Shown one piece after another: positions 1-7,825 of a stretch of DNA of 25,260 nucleotides (the first letter of the stretch is position 1; each line of letters opens with the position of its first letter). The position numbers and the translations under genes were made by a program. Under the pieces are notes generated by a model, which was not told the DNA's origin, did not search any database, and worked only from the letters and a program-made list of their open reading frames with translations. The DNA lies in the NCBI GenBank assembly GCA_021811005.1, contig JAJZPY010000016.1, positions 1-25,260 of the forward strand, in the 5' to 3' direction. The stretch is from Pseudomonadota bacterium. GTDB taxonomy: Bacteria; Pseudomonadota; Gammaproteobacteria; Burkholderiales; Ferrovaceae.

Positions 1-3000
1 GATTTGGTCGCATCTCCCGCGGGGTCCTGCGGCAGCTTCTGCAGGCGCAGCAGGGCGGCTTTCAGGTAACGTGGAAAATGGCGCAACTGGGCCAGCGCGG
101 TTTCACGCAGGGCTCCCCGATGCATCAGGGCATCCAGGTGCGCGCGAATGTCGCCCAGGGCCGCCTGCAGGCGGGGCTGCGCGGCACGGTCGAGCGCGCC
201 GCGCACCTCGCGGTAGGCTTCCAGGGTCTGGCCTGCGAGCGCGGCCACTTCCTGGATTTTCTGGGGCAGGCGCGGGCGGGTCTGTTCGCGCAGGGTTTCA
301 TAGCCTGCCTGCGTGCGCACCGCCCCCGCATCATCCGGCAGCAGCTCGTCCAGGGCGCGTTCGATCAGCTCCTGTTTGAGTGCGTCGGCGGCGGAAGTCG
401 GCGGCTCGTCCGAAGGCAGCAGGGCATAGCCCAATGTCAGGTTGGTCAGGCCGCTGATGGAGCGGCCGATGGCCTTGAGCTGGGGCTGCCATTCCAGCAG
501 CATCAGCCGCATCAAACCCCGGCGCGAAGTGTGAAGCGCTTCCTCGGCGGTGGTCATGAGCCGTATCGACACGACCGTTCCTTCGTCCACCAGGGCCGGA
601 AAGCCGGGCACGGCCACTCCCCGGCTGTGCACCTGCACAGAGGTTGGCAAATCCCCGAAATCCCAGCGGGTGACGCCGCTTCGTTCGAGGCCGCTGGCCT
701 GGGGTGCGCGCAGGGCTTGGCGCGCTTCCTGCCCCCAGCTCGTGCGCAGGGCTTCCAGATCGCGTCCGCTCGCCACTTCTTCCCCACGGTCGTTCAGCAG
801 GCGCAGGTTCATGAGCAGGTGTTCGGGCGCTGCGGTCCAGTCCGAAGGCTGCAGTTCGGTGCCGGTGCGCAGGCGGATGAAGTCGGACAGGCAGGCCGTC
901 AGGCTGCCCGACTGGGGACCGTAGCGTTCCAGAAAGGCCGTGATGAAAGCGGGCAGTGGCACCAGTTCGCGCCGCACGCGCTGCGGCAGTTTTTTGAGGA
1001 GTGCCGCGATTTTTTCCCGGATCAGGCCAGGCACCAGCCATTCAAGACGGCGCGCGTCAAGCTGCGGCAGCAGCACCAGGGGCACGGTGAGTGTCACGCC
1101 ATCCAGCGGATGGCCCGGCTCGAAGCGATAGGTGAGGGGATGACCCGCATCACCCAGTTCCATCCTGTCGGGAAAGAGGGATTCCGTGATGTGGCCCGCT
1201 TCATGGCGCATGAGCTGGGCCTTTTCCAGGAAAAGCAGGCGGGGCTGTTCCCGCTCCGCTTCGCGTCGCCATTTTTCAAAGCGTTCGCCGCTCCAGACGG
1301 AGGAAGGCAGCAGGCCTTCATAGAATCGCCCCAGTGCGTCTTCGTCGACCAGCACATCCTGTCGCCGCCCTTTGTGCTCCAGCTCGCGGATCTCTTCGAT
1401 CAGGCGCTGGTTGTGGGCGAAAAAAGCCGCCCGGGTCTCGAATTCCCCCATCACCAGCGCATGCCGGATGAACAGGCGGCGCGCTTCGGCCGGATCGATG
1501 GGGCCCAGGCGCACGCGCCGCTTCGGCACGATCGGCAGGCCGTAGAGCGTGACTTTCTCGTGGGTGCTGGCCTGAGCGGATTTGGGGTCCCAGAAGGGAT
1601 CGAAATAACTGCGCCGCAGCAGGTGTCCCGCGATGGGCTCGATCCATTCCGGTTCGATGCGGGCCACGCAGCGCGCGTAGAGCCGGGTCGTTTCCGTGAG
1701 TTCGGCCGCCATCAGCCACTTGGGCTTCGCCTTGGTCAGTTTCGAGCCGGGGCTGATCCAGAAGCGTACGCCGCGCGGACCCTGGTAATTGTCGTCTTCC
1801 GGATCGCGCAGCCCCACCTGCCCCAGCAGGCCGGCGAGCAGGGCACGGTGCAACTGCTCGTAGGGTGCGGGCAGGCTATTGGGGCGCAAGCCCATGTCGG
1901 AAGCCAGGGCATGCAGCTGGCTGTGGATGTCGCGCCATTCGCGCAGGCGCGTGAGCGACAGGAATTCCTCGCGGAAATGCGCCCATAACTTGCGGCCCGA
2001 TTTGCGGTGCTGCAGCGCCTCTTCCGTGAATTTCCAGAGGGCGAGGTATGACATGAATTCCGAATGTTCATGCTGGAAGCGCGCGTGCTTCTGGTCTGCG
2101 GCCTGCCGGTGTTCCAGCGGGCGGTCGCGCGGGTCTTGCACGGAAAGGGCGGCGGCGATGATCAGCACTTCAGTCAGGCAATCGTGCTGACGCGCGGCCA
2201 GCAGCATGCGGCCGATGCGCGGATCCACCGGCAGCCGGGCCAGTTCGCGCCCCACGGCCGTGAGCTGGCGCTCGTCGTCGATGGCGCCCAGTTCGTTGAG
2301 CTGCTGGTAGCCGTCGTCGATGGCTCGCGGCGAGGGAGGGTCCAGGAACGGGAATGCATCCACCTTCCCCAGTCCCAGGGCTTCCATCCGGAGAATGACG
2401 GACGCCAGCGAAGTGCGCAGGATTTCGGGGGTGGTGTAGGGAGGGCGCGCGTTGAAATCCTGTTCGTCATACAGGCGGATGCACACGCCGGCACTCACGC
2501 GTCCGCAACGCCCGGCTCTCTGGCGGGCGGAAGCCTGGGATATTTTTTCCACCTGGAGCTGGGTGACCTTGTTGCGCAGGCTGTAGCGGTTGACCCGTGC
2601 AAGTCCGGTATCCACCACGAAGCGAATGCCAGGCACCGTGAGCGAAGTTTCGGCCACGTTGGTGGCCAGCACGATGCGCCGCCCGCCACCAGGCTTGAAA
2701 ATCCGTTCCTGTTCGGCGAAGGACTGGCGCGCGAACAACGGCAGGATTTCCGTGTGCGGAGGATGGTGCTTGCGCAGCGCTTCAGCCGCCTCGCGGATGT
2801 CGCGTTCTCCCGGAAGGAACACCAGCACGTCTCCGCTGTTTGATTCCAGCATCAGTTCGTCCACTGCGTGCAGAAGGGCCGCACGCGTGTCCCGGTCTTC
2901 GGGTTCGTCCGCTTCGGGCGCAATCACGGGGCGCCAGCGCACGTCCACCGGGTAGGTGCGGCCGGATACTTCCAGCACCGGAGCGCCGTCGAAATGGCGC

Positions 3001-3557
3001 GACAGCCGGTCCGATTCCATGGTGGCGGACGTGATGATCACCTTGAGGTCCGGGCGTTTGGGCAGGAGGCGTTTGAGATAGCCCAGCAGGAAATCGATGT
3101 TGAGGCTGCGCTCGTGGGCTTCGTCGATCACCAGCGTGTCGTAGCGGCGCAGCAGGCGATCATGGTGGATTTCTGAAAGCAGGATGCCGTCCGTCATCAC
3201 CTTGACGAAAGTGGCCTCGGAGACGCGGTCATGGAAACGCACCTGGTAGCCCACCACGGCACCCACCTCCGTCTGCAGTTCCTGCGCCAGCCGGGTGGCC
3301 ACGCTGCGGGCCGCGATGCGGCGTGGCTGGGTGCAGCCGATGAGGCCACCCACGCCGCGGCCGAGTGCCAGGCAGAGCTTTGGAATCTGGGTGGTTTTGC
3401 CTGATCCGGTCTCGCCGCACACGATCACCACGGGGTGGGCGCGCACGGCATCCATGATGGCCTGTTGCGCGGCGTGTATCGGCAGCGTGCCATCAAAGGA
3501 AGGGCGGGGCAGGGCCGCTGCCCGGACGGCGCGCTGCTGGGCGTCGAAGGGTTTCAC
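1..3557 (-). CDS. hrpA: ATP-dependent RNA helicase HrpA (DEAH box), C-terminus beyond window edge
   Basis: DEAH-box 3'-to-5' RNA helicase; in E. coli HrpA acts on mRNA and stalled ribosomes. The reverse-strand frame is open from a GTG at 3557 to base 1 (1185 codons). Visible motifs are Walker A GETGSGKTTQIPK (residues 48-60), QPRRIAAR, DEAH within VIDEAHE (near 3120), SAT within IITSATM, LATNVAETSL (near 2665) and QRAGRCGR. The long C-terminal region is also recognisable: SPGSKLTKAKPKWLMAAELTETTRLY near 1750-1690, and RYLKAALLRLQKLPQDP at the left edge, which matches the last tenth of E. coli HrpA (about 1300 aa). Roughly 75 residues therefore lie outside. The GTG start is forced by the in-frame TAG that ends the upstream glycosyltransferase gene 9 bases earlier; AGAGG precedes the GTG by 6 bases. 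The N-terminus is shorter than in E. coli, where Walker A lies near residue 97. Identification is firm; the start is likely. Confidence 0.95.
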   Translation of the reverse strand, partial: MKPFDAQQRAVRAAALPRPSFDGTLPIHAAQQAIMDAVRAHPVVIVCGETGSGKTTQIPKLCLALGRGVGGLIGCTQPRRIAARSVATRLAQELQTEVGAVVGYQVRFHDRVSEATFVKVMTDGILLSEIHHDRLLRRYDTLVIDEAHERSLNIDFLLGYLKRLLPKRPDLKVIITSATMESDRLSRHFDGAPVLEVSGRTYPVDVRWRPVIAPEADEPEDRDTRAALLHAVDELMLESNSGDVLVFLPGERDIREAAEALRKHHPPHTEILPLFARQSFAEQERIFKPGGGRRIVLATNVAETSLTVPGIRFVVDTGLARVNRYSLRNKVTQLQVEKISQASARQRAGRCGRVSAGVCIRLYDEQDFNARPPYTTPEILRTSLASVILRMEALGLGKVDAFPFLDPPSPRAIDDGYQQLNELGAIDDERQLTAVGRELARLPVDPRIGRMLLAARQHDCLTEVLIIAAALSVQDPRDRPLEHRQAADQKHARFQHEHSEFMSYLALWKFTEEALQHRKSGRKLWAHFREEFLSLTRLREWRDIHSQLHALASDMGLRPNSLPAPYEQLHRALLAGLLGQVGLRDPEDDNYQGPRGVRFWISPGSKLTKAKPKWLMAAELTETTRLYARCVARIEPEWIEPIAGHLLRRSYFDPFWDPKSAQASTHEKVTLYGLPIVPKRRVRLGPIDPAEARRLFIRHALVMGEFETRAAFFAHNQRLIEEIRELEHKGRRQDVLVDEDALGRFYEGLLPSSVWSGERFEKWRREAEREQPRLLFLEKAQLMRHEAGHITESLFPDRMELGDAGHPLTYRFEPGHPLDGVTLTVPLVLLPQLDARRLEWLVPGLIREKIAALLKKLPQRVRRELVPLPAFITAFLERYGPQSGSLTACLSDFIRLRTGTELQPSDWTAAPEHLLMNLRLLNDRGEEVASGRDLEALRTSWGQEARQALRAPQASGLERSGVTRWDFGDLPTSVQVHSRGVAVPGFPALVDEGTVVSIRLMTTAEEALHTSRRGLMRLMLLEWQPQLKAIGRSISGLTNLTLGYALLPSDEPPTSAADALKQELIERALDELLPDDAGAVRTQAGYETLREQTRPRLPQKIQEVAALAGQTLEAYREVRGALDRAAQPRLQAALGDIRAHLDALMHRGALRETALAQLRHFPRYLKAALLRLQKLPQDPAGDATK

Positions 3558-3566
3558 CCGACGCCT

Positions 3567-5225
3567 CTAGTATTCGAACAGCTGGAAGCGCTCCGTGCGG
3601 TCGCCGGAACGGGATCCGGACCAGATCAGGTGCCAGCCGGACGGCACCAGGAATCGGTCGCGGGTAGTGGATTGCACGAGCCACAGCCGGCAGTGGGTGC
3701 GGGTGCCGAGTTCCAGGCGCTGGGTACGGACGTCGAGGAAATAGTAGAGCAGCCCGCGCTGGGGTTCACCCAGCCCACTGCTGGCGATGCAGCCTGCGTG
3801 GGGCGGGATGGCGCGTGCCAGCGAATGCATCATGCCTTCATAGCTGCGCGAGGCTTCCACATAAGGCAGCCACAGCGTCATGACCAGCATCCAGGATACG
3901 GTCATGCCCACGGTCCAGTTCACCAGGGCGCGCCGCGGTGAAGGCCGGGAACGCAGGATGGTCACGACCCACAGCAGCGTCAGGACGAGCGACAGGCCAA
4001 ACACGGCCGGGTGGAATTTGGTGTGGTATCCCGGCAGTTGCGTTTCAAGAAAGGCCACCACGGGGGCAGGCTGGCCGGTGAGGAGGGCGATCCACCCCAA
4101 CCAGAGCAGGGCGGTCACCAGCCCGAAGGTGAGCATGCCGAACCAGTCCAGGGCGCTGCTGGCGCCGCGCCTCAGGCTGTCCAGGCCGCCGGCGGCCAGT
4201 AGCGAAAGCGGCAGCAGCAGGGGCAGGGCGTTGCTTTCGCGCGGCGTGGTGCAAAAGCCCAGCACCAGCAGCATGATGGCGAGCGTGAGGAGCAGGAAAC
4301 GGATCGGAGGCTGCGCCAATCCTTTCAGGCGCCCGGTCCAGAGCGTGCCCAGCGCGAGGGGGGCAGCCGGCCAGGCAAACCAGGCCATGGCGCCCAGGTA
4401 GTAAGTGGGGATGGCATCGGGCGCGAGCCAGAGCTGCGGATGCGGGATGCTGTGCGTCAGTACCGGCCACCACAGGTCGAACTGGGCGGGGTCGCGGGTT
4501 TTAAGAAGCAGGGGCCAGATCAGCAGGGCTGGCAGGGCGGCCAGCACCCAAAGCAGGATATGAAGCACAGGCTTGGAAGGACGGTAGGCAGGCACCAGCA
4601 GCGGCGCGAGCAGCACGATGGGCAACAGCAGGCCGAAGGCCAGGGTGCCCTGGGAAAGGAATGCCATGCCAAACCCCAGGCCGCCCAGCAGCCCGCCCAG
4701 CGCGGGGCGGGTGCGTCCCACAGGAATGCCGGCCAGCGTCCAGGCCACGCCGCACAGCCAGGCCAGGTCCGCGCTCATTTCGTGGGCGCGGATCACCAGC
4801 CCCACGCTGCCGATCAGCACCAGCACCGACAGCCGCATGCCGCGGGGGCCGAACAGGCCATGGGCCGCCAGCGCAGTCCCGGCCATGGTGAGCGCCATGA
4901 ACAGGCCGCTCGCCAGTCGCGCCGCATCGTGTGCCGGCAGCAGGGATTGCAGCAGTTGCACGAGCCCTGCCGCGACCCAGTAGTAGAGGGGGGGGTGGGC
5001 GAGGTAGGTTTCGCCCGCGAGGTCGGGCGCCAGCCAGTGGCCGTGGCCATGCACCAGGCTGTGCACGATGCCCTGGCTGACGGCTTCGTCGTATTTCCAG
5101 GGGGTGTGGCCGGTCAGGCCGGGCAGCAGCCAGGCAAGACAGACCAGAAGGAACAGGGCGGTTTTGAGCGGAGTGGCTTTGCCGTCGAAATTCAGATTTT
5201 TTTCAGATGACAGGAGCGTTCGCAC
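3567..5225 (-). CDS. GT-C fold glycosyltransferase (ArnT/PMT-like), integral membrane
   Basis: Multi-spanning inner-membrane protein of 552 residues resembling the ArnT/PMT (GT39/GT83) families, which move a sugar from a polyprenyl-phosphate donor to a lipid or protein on the periplasmic side. After a first membrane helix (about 21-38) comes the acidic pair D46-E47 in WKYDEAVSQG, the expected catalytic site of the first periplasmic loop, then HPPLYYW (77-83), typical of ArnT-like enzymes. About a dozen hydrophobic segments follow, and the last 95 residues form a soluble, probably periplasmic domain. The start is GTG; no ATG lies nearby and a G-rich stretch precedes it. It sits between the rpmE terminator and hrpA, and its TAG is in the same frame as the hrpA GTG 9 bases on. 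No lipid A or sugar-nucleotide genes are adjacent, so donor and acceptor cannot be told. Family call good, specificity unknown. Confidence 0.8.
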   Translation of the reverse strand: MRTLLSSEKNLNFDGKATPLKTALFLLVCLAWLLPGLTGHTPWKYDEAVSQGIVHSLVHGHGHWLAPDLAGETYLAHPPLYYWVAAGLVQLLQSLLPAHDAARLASGLFMALTMAGTALAAHGLFGPRGMRLSVLVLIGSVGLVIRAHEMSADLAWLCGVAWTLAGIPVGRTRPALGGLLGGLGFGMAFLSQGTLAFGLLLPIVLLAPLLVPAYRPSKPVLHILLWVLAALPALLIWPLLLKTRDPAQFDLWWPVLTHSIPHPQLWLAPDAIPTYYLGAMAWFAWPAAPLALGTLWTGRLKGLAQPPIRFLLLTLAIMLLVLGFCTTPRESNALPLLLPLSLLAAGGLDSLRRGASSALDWFGMLTFGLVTALLWLGWIALLTGQPAPVVAFLETQLPGYHTKFHPAVFGLSLVLTLLWVVTILRSRPSPRRALVNWTVGMTVSWMLVMTLWLPYVEASRSYEGMMHSLARAIPPHAGCIASSGLGEPQRGLLYYFLDVRTQRLELGTRTHCRLWLVQSTTRDRFLVPSGWHLIWSGSRSGDRTERFQLFEY

Positions 5226-5241
5226 GCGGTGCTACCCCCGT

Positions 5242-5268
5242 AAAAAGAAAGGCAGCGCCCAAGCTGCC
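5242..5268 (-). terminator. Intrinsic terminator downstream of rpmE
   Basis: On the minus strand, GGCAGC (5268-5263), a six-base loop and GCTGCC (5256-5251) form a perfect 6-bp GC-rich stem followed by TTTCTTTTT. It lies 26 bases past the rpmE stop and 17 bases before the glycosyltransferase start, so it should separate rpmE from the glycosyltransferase-hrpA unit. Confidence 0.85.
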
Positions 5269-5294
5269 TGTCTTGGCATTGCCTGTCAACGCAA

Positions 5295-5501
5295 TTACTT
5301 GCGTGCGTATTTCTGGCGGAATTTTTCCACGCGGCCTGCCGTGTCCACGATCTTCTGCTTGCCCGTGTAGAAGGGGTGGCAGGCTGAGCAGACTTCCACG
5401 GACAGCGTGGGTTTGCCCAAGGTCGAGCGCGTGACGAACGAGTTGCCGCAACTGCAGGTCACGGTAACTTCTTCATATTTCGGATGAATATCTACTTTCA
5501 T
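5295..5501 (-). CDS. rpmE: 50S ribosomal protein L31 (zinc-binding type)
   Basis: Protein of the large ribosomal subunit that bridges to the small subunit. The 68 residues align along their full length with E. coli L31: MKVDIHPKYEEV at the start, then CSCGN, CSACHPFYTGKQK and GRVEKFRQKY. The four cysteines C16, C18, C38 and C41 form the zinc site, so this is the C+ type and not the zinc-independent YkgM type. AGGA stands 7 bases before the ATG. The gene follows rho on the same strand, the order usual in Betaproteobacteria. It appears to have its own promoter just past the rho stop, with a terminator-like hairpin in its short leader. Confidence 0.98.
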   Translation of the reverse strand: MKVDIHPKYEEVTVTCSCGNSFVTRSTLGKPTLSVEVCSACHPFYTGKQKIVDTAGRVEKFRQKYARK

Positions 5502-5512
5502 GACGGTTCCTG

Positions 5513-5538
5513 AAAAAGAACGCCGGGGTATACGGCGT
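5513..5538 (-). terminator. Terminator-like hairpin between rho and rpmE, in the rpmE leader
   Basis: On the minus strand ACGCCG (5538-5533), a seven-base loop and CGGCGT (5525-5520) form a 6-bp stem followed by TCTTTTT. It has the shape of an intrinsic terminator and could end rho transcripts. It lies only 11 bases upstream of the rpmE ATG and downstream of the predicted rpmE promoter, so it could equally act as a leader attenuator. The structure is seen; its role is inferred. Confidence 0.6.
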
Positions 5539-5550
5539 ACATAGCCTTTT

Positions 5551-5579
5551 ATTATGATTCAAAAGGGGTTTTTTAGCAA
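5551..5579 (-). promoter_or_regulatory. Predicted sigma-70 promoter of rpmE
   Basis: On the minus strand TTGCTA (5579-5574; 4 of 6 matches to the -35 consensus) is separated by exactly 17 bases from CATAAT (5556-5551; 5 of 6 matches to the -10). It starts 8 bases beyond the rho stop codon. Transcription would begin near 5544 and give a leader of about 43 bases that contains the terminator-like hairpin. Confidence 0.55.
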
Positions 5580-5586
5580 GAACCCG

Positions 5587-6846
5587 TCAGCCACGCCGCA
5601 TGGAATCAAAGAAATCAGCGTTATTTTTGGTGGCCTTGATCTTGTCCAGCAGGAATTCGATGGCTTCCAGCTCGTCCATGGGATAGAGCAGCTTGCGCAG
5701 CACCCAGATTTTCTGGAGCACTTCGGGCTTGATCAGCATTTCTTCGCGCCGGGTCCCGGAACGGTTCACGTTGATGGCCGGGTAAATCCGCTTTTCGGCC
5801 ATGCGCCGGTCCAGATGGATTTCCATGTTGCCGGTGCCCTTGAATTCTTCGTAAATCACGTCATCCATGCGCGAACCGGTGTCCACGAGGGCGGTGGCGA
5901 TGATGGTGAGGGAGCCGCCTTCCTCGATGTTGCGGGCCGCACCGAAAAAACGTTTGGGACGCTGCAGGGCATTGGCGTCCACGCCGCCCGTCAGCACCTT
6001 GCCGGAGGCCGGAACGACGGTGTTGTAGGCCCGCGCCAGGCGCGTGATGGAATCGAGCAGGATGACCACGTCGCGTTTGTGCTCCACCAGGCGCTTGGCT
6101 TTCTCGATCACCATTTCCGCCACCTGCACGTGACGGGTGGCTGGTTCGTCGAAAGTGGAGGAAACCACCTCGCCTTTGACGGAACGCTGCATTTCCGTCA
6201 CTTCTTCCGGCCGCTCGTCGATGAGCAGCACGATCAGGTGGGCATTGGGGGAATTGGCGGAAATGGAATGGGCAATGTGTTGCAGCATCACCGTCTTGCC
6301 GCTTTTGGGGCTGGCCACCAGCAGGCCGCGCTGGCCTTTGCCGATGGGGGCGATGATGTCGATCACGCGTCCCGTGATGTTCTCTTCGGCGCGGATGTCG
6401 CGCTCCAGCACCAGGGGTTCGTTCGGGAACAGGGGCGTGAGGTTTTCGAACAGGATCTTGTTCTTGGAGTTTTCGGGTGGTTCGCCGTTGACGGAATCCA
6501 CCTTGACCAGCGCGAAGTAGCGTTCACCCTCTTTCGGGGTTCGGATTTCGCCCTGGATGCTGTCGCCCGTGTGAAGGTTGAAGCGCCGGATCTGCGAAGG
6601 ACTCACGTAAATGTCGTCGGGGCTCGCAAGGTAGGACGTTTCGGGCGAGCGCAGAAAGCCGAAGCCGTCCTGCAGCACTTCCAGGGTGCCTTCCCCGTAA
6701 ATGCTTTCCCCGCGTTTGGCCTGGTTTTTGAGGAGCGCGAAAATCAGCTCCTGCTTGCGCATGCGGTTGGCGCCTTCAATTTCGTTTTTGACGGCCATTT
6801 CTACCAGTTCGGTCACATGGTAGGTTTTGAGATCAGATAAGTGCAT
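5587..6846 (-). CDS. rho: Transcription termination factor Rho
   Basis: Hexameric ATP-dependent RNA translocase that ends transcription. The 419 residues match E. coli Rho in length, and the numbering lines up. The N-terminal RNA-binding cold-shock-like domain includes GTLEVLQDGFGFLRS (53-67). Further landmarks are Walker A SPKSGKT (179-185), Walker B VILLDSIT (261-268), Q-loop K283, arginine-finger region R353 in RRMAEKR, and R366 in NRSGTRREE. All key residues are present. The ATG at 6846 gives the family's usual N-terminus (MHLSDLKTYHV), though no clear Shine-Dalgarno sequence precedes it. It lies 110 bases downstream of trxA, with a GC-rich hairpin in the gap. rho is often autoregulated by termination in its leader; nothing here proves that. 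Confidence 0.99.
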   Translation of the reverse strand: MHLSDLKTYHVTELVEMAVKNEIEGANRMRKQELIFALLKNQAKRGESIYGEGTLEVLQDGFGFLRSPETSYLASPDDIYVSPSQIRRFNLHTGDSIQGEIRTPKEGERYFALVKVDSVNGEPPENSKNKILFENLTPLFPNEPLVLERDIRAEENITGRVIDIIAPIGKGQRGLLVASPKSGKTVMLQHIAHSISANSPNAHLIVLLIDERPEEVTEMQRSVKGEVVSSTFDEPATRHVQVAEMVIEKAKRLVEHKRDVVILLDSITRLARAYNTVVPASGKVLTGGVDANALQRPKRFFGAARNIEEGGSLTIIATALVDTGSRMDDVIYEEFKGTGNMEIHLDRRMAEKRIYPAINVNRSGTRREEMLIKPEVLQKIWVLRKLLYPMDELEAIEFLLDKIKATKNNADFFDSMRRG

Positions 6847-6908
6847 GGATGGATGGGATCAAAGTTGTACTGACAAGGGGATGACGGGCATCAGGGATAC
6901 ATCGGGGG

Positions 6909-6930
6909 CCGGGCGGAAGACGCCGCCCGG
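6909..6930 (-). other. GC-rich hairpin between trxA and rho
   Basis: Perfect 8-bp inverted repeat (CCGGGCGG / CCGCCCGG) with a 6-base loop, 26 bases past the trxA stop. No T-tract follows, so it is not a classical intrinsic terminator. It may stabilise the trxA 3' end or cause pausing before rho. Confidence 0.5.
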
Positions 6931-6956
6931 TCAGCTGCGGCGGCAGGGTAACGCGT

Positions 6957-7283
6957 TCAGATGTGGCTGTCAATAAAAGCGCTAAGCTGCGATTTGGACA
7001 AGGCCCCCACTTTGGTGGCTTCCACGTTGCCGTTTTTGAACAGAAGCAGGGTCGGAATGCCTCGCACGCCGTATTTGCGGGCCATTTCCGGGTTGTCGTC
7101 CACGTTGAGCTTGGCAATTTTAAGCCGTCCGCCGTAGTCGCGGGCCACTTCTTCAAGAATCGGGGCGATCAGCTTGCAGGGGCCGCACCATTCTGCCCAA
7201 AAATCGAGCAGTACAGGGGTGGTGGACTGCAGCACATCGGTTTCGAACGAACGGTCTGTCACATGTTGGATGGATTCACTCAT
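6957..7283 (-). CDS. trxA: Thioredoxin 1
   Basis: Small cytoplasmic disulfide reductase that supplies electrons to ribonucleotide reductase and many other proteins. The 108 residues are close to E. coli TrxA in length. The active site WCGPC is at residues 32-36 with redox cysteines C33 and C36. The buried aspartate is D27, and the cis-proline P77 sits in RGIPT. The ATG at 7283 has TGAGGA about 6-7 bases upstream. It heads the minus-strand group trxA, rho, rpmE, and diverges from the ferredoxin gene across a 185-bp gap. Confidence 0.98.
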   Translation of the reverse strand: MSESIQHVTDRSFETDVLQSTTPVLLDFWAEWCGPCKLIAPILEEVARDYGGRLKIAKLNVDDNPEMARKYGVRGIPTLLLFKNGNVEATKVGALSKSQLSAFIDSHI

Positions 7284-7413
7284 GGGGAGTCCTCAAATTC
7301 AGTCGGGCGACGGAATGTCGCTTTGCTGCGGGTGCGGCATGGAAAGAATGGGCACTATCCTAACCAAATCCGTTCGAGAAGGGAAGGGACCTTCGACGTG
7401 GGGAGGATTTTAC

Positions 7414-7422
7414 TGCTAAAAT
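7414..7422 (+). promoter_or_regulatory. Predicted extended -10 promoter of the ferredoxin-addBA unit
   Basis: TGCTAAAAT is an extended -10 element (TGn plus TAAAAT, 5 of 6 matches). No good -35 hexamer is seen at 17 bases. Transcription would start near 7429, 40 bases before the ferredoxin ATG, whose ribosome site GTGGAGG ends 8 bases before it. The rest of the 7284-7468 gap holds no gene. Confidence 0.45.
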
Positions 7423-7468
7423 CAGCTGCTGTGTGTGCGAACTGGCGCTCAGTGTGGAGGTTTTCGGC

Positions 7469-7792
7469 ATGACTTACGTTGTCACCGAATCGTGTATCAA
7501 GTGCAAGTATACGGACTGCGTGGATGTCTGCCCGGTAGACTGTTTCCGCGAAGGCCCCAATTTCCTGGTCATTGAACCCGACGAATGCATCGACTGCACC
7601 CTGTGTGTGGCCGAATGTCCCGCCGAAGCTATTTTTGCCGAAGATGACGTTCCTGAAAACCAGCGTGCGTTCATTGCGCTCAATGCGGAACTCAGCAAGC
7701 AATGGAAGCCCATCGTGGAGCGCAAGGATGCGCCGCCGGATGCGGATGACTGGAAAGACGTCAAGGACAAGGCGCACCTCCTGGAACGCTGA
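7469..7792 (+). CDS. fdxA: Seven-iron ferredoxin (3Fe-4S/4Fe-4S), FdxA type
   Basis: Low-potential electron carrier of 107 residues. The cysteine pattern is that of Azotobacter FdI-type 7Fe ferredoxins. C9, C17 and C50 should hold a 3Fe-4S cluster; C21, C40, C43 and C46 should hold a 4Fe-4S cluster; C12 and C25 are the extra cysteines usual in this family. The charged tail (about 55-107) is also typical. The ATG at 7469 is chosen because GTGGAGG lies 8 bases upstream and the family begins MTYVVTE; an upstream in-frame start would add 12 unrelated residues. The addB gene begins about 33 bases after the stop, so fdxA probably leads the operon. Its redox partner cannot be told from the sequence. 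Confidence 0.95.
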   Translation: MTYVVTESCIKCKYTDCVDVCPVDCFREGPNFLVIEPDECIDCTLCVAECPAEAIFAEDDVPENQRAFIALNAELSKQWKPIVERKDAPPDADDWKDVKDKAHLLER

Positions 7793-7825
7793 TTGATTCC
7801 CGCATGCGAGGATGATGTCCTGAAC

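Noticed and set aside
78..1988. Long plus-strand open frame opposite hrpA
   Set aside because: The minus strand gives conserved HrpA sequence throughout; the plus frame yields low-complexity H/Q/R/G-rich protein with no recognisable domain, a shadow of GC-rich codon use.
5554..6840. 428-codon plus-strand open frame opposite rho
   Set aside because: Mirror of the rho gene with histidine- and phenylalanine-rich shadow translation.
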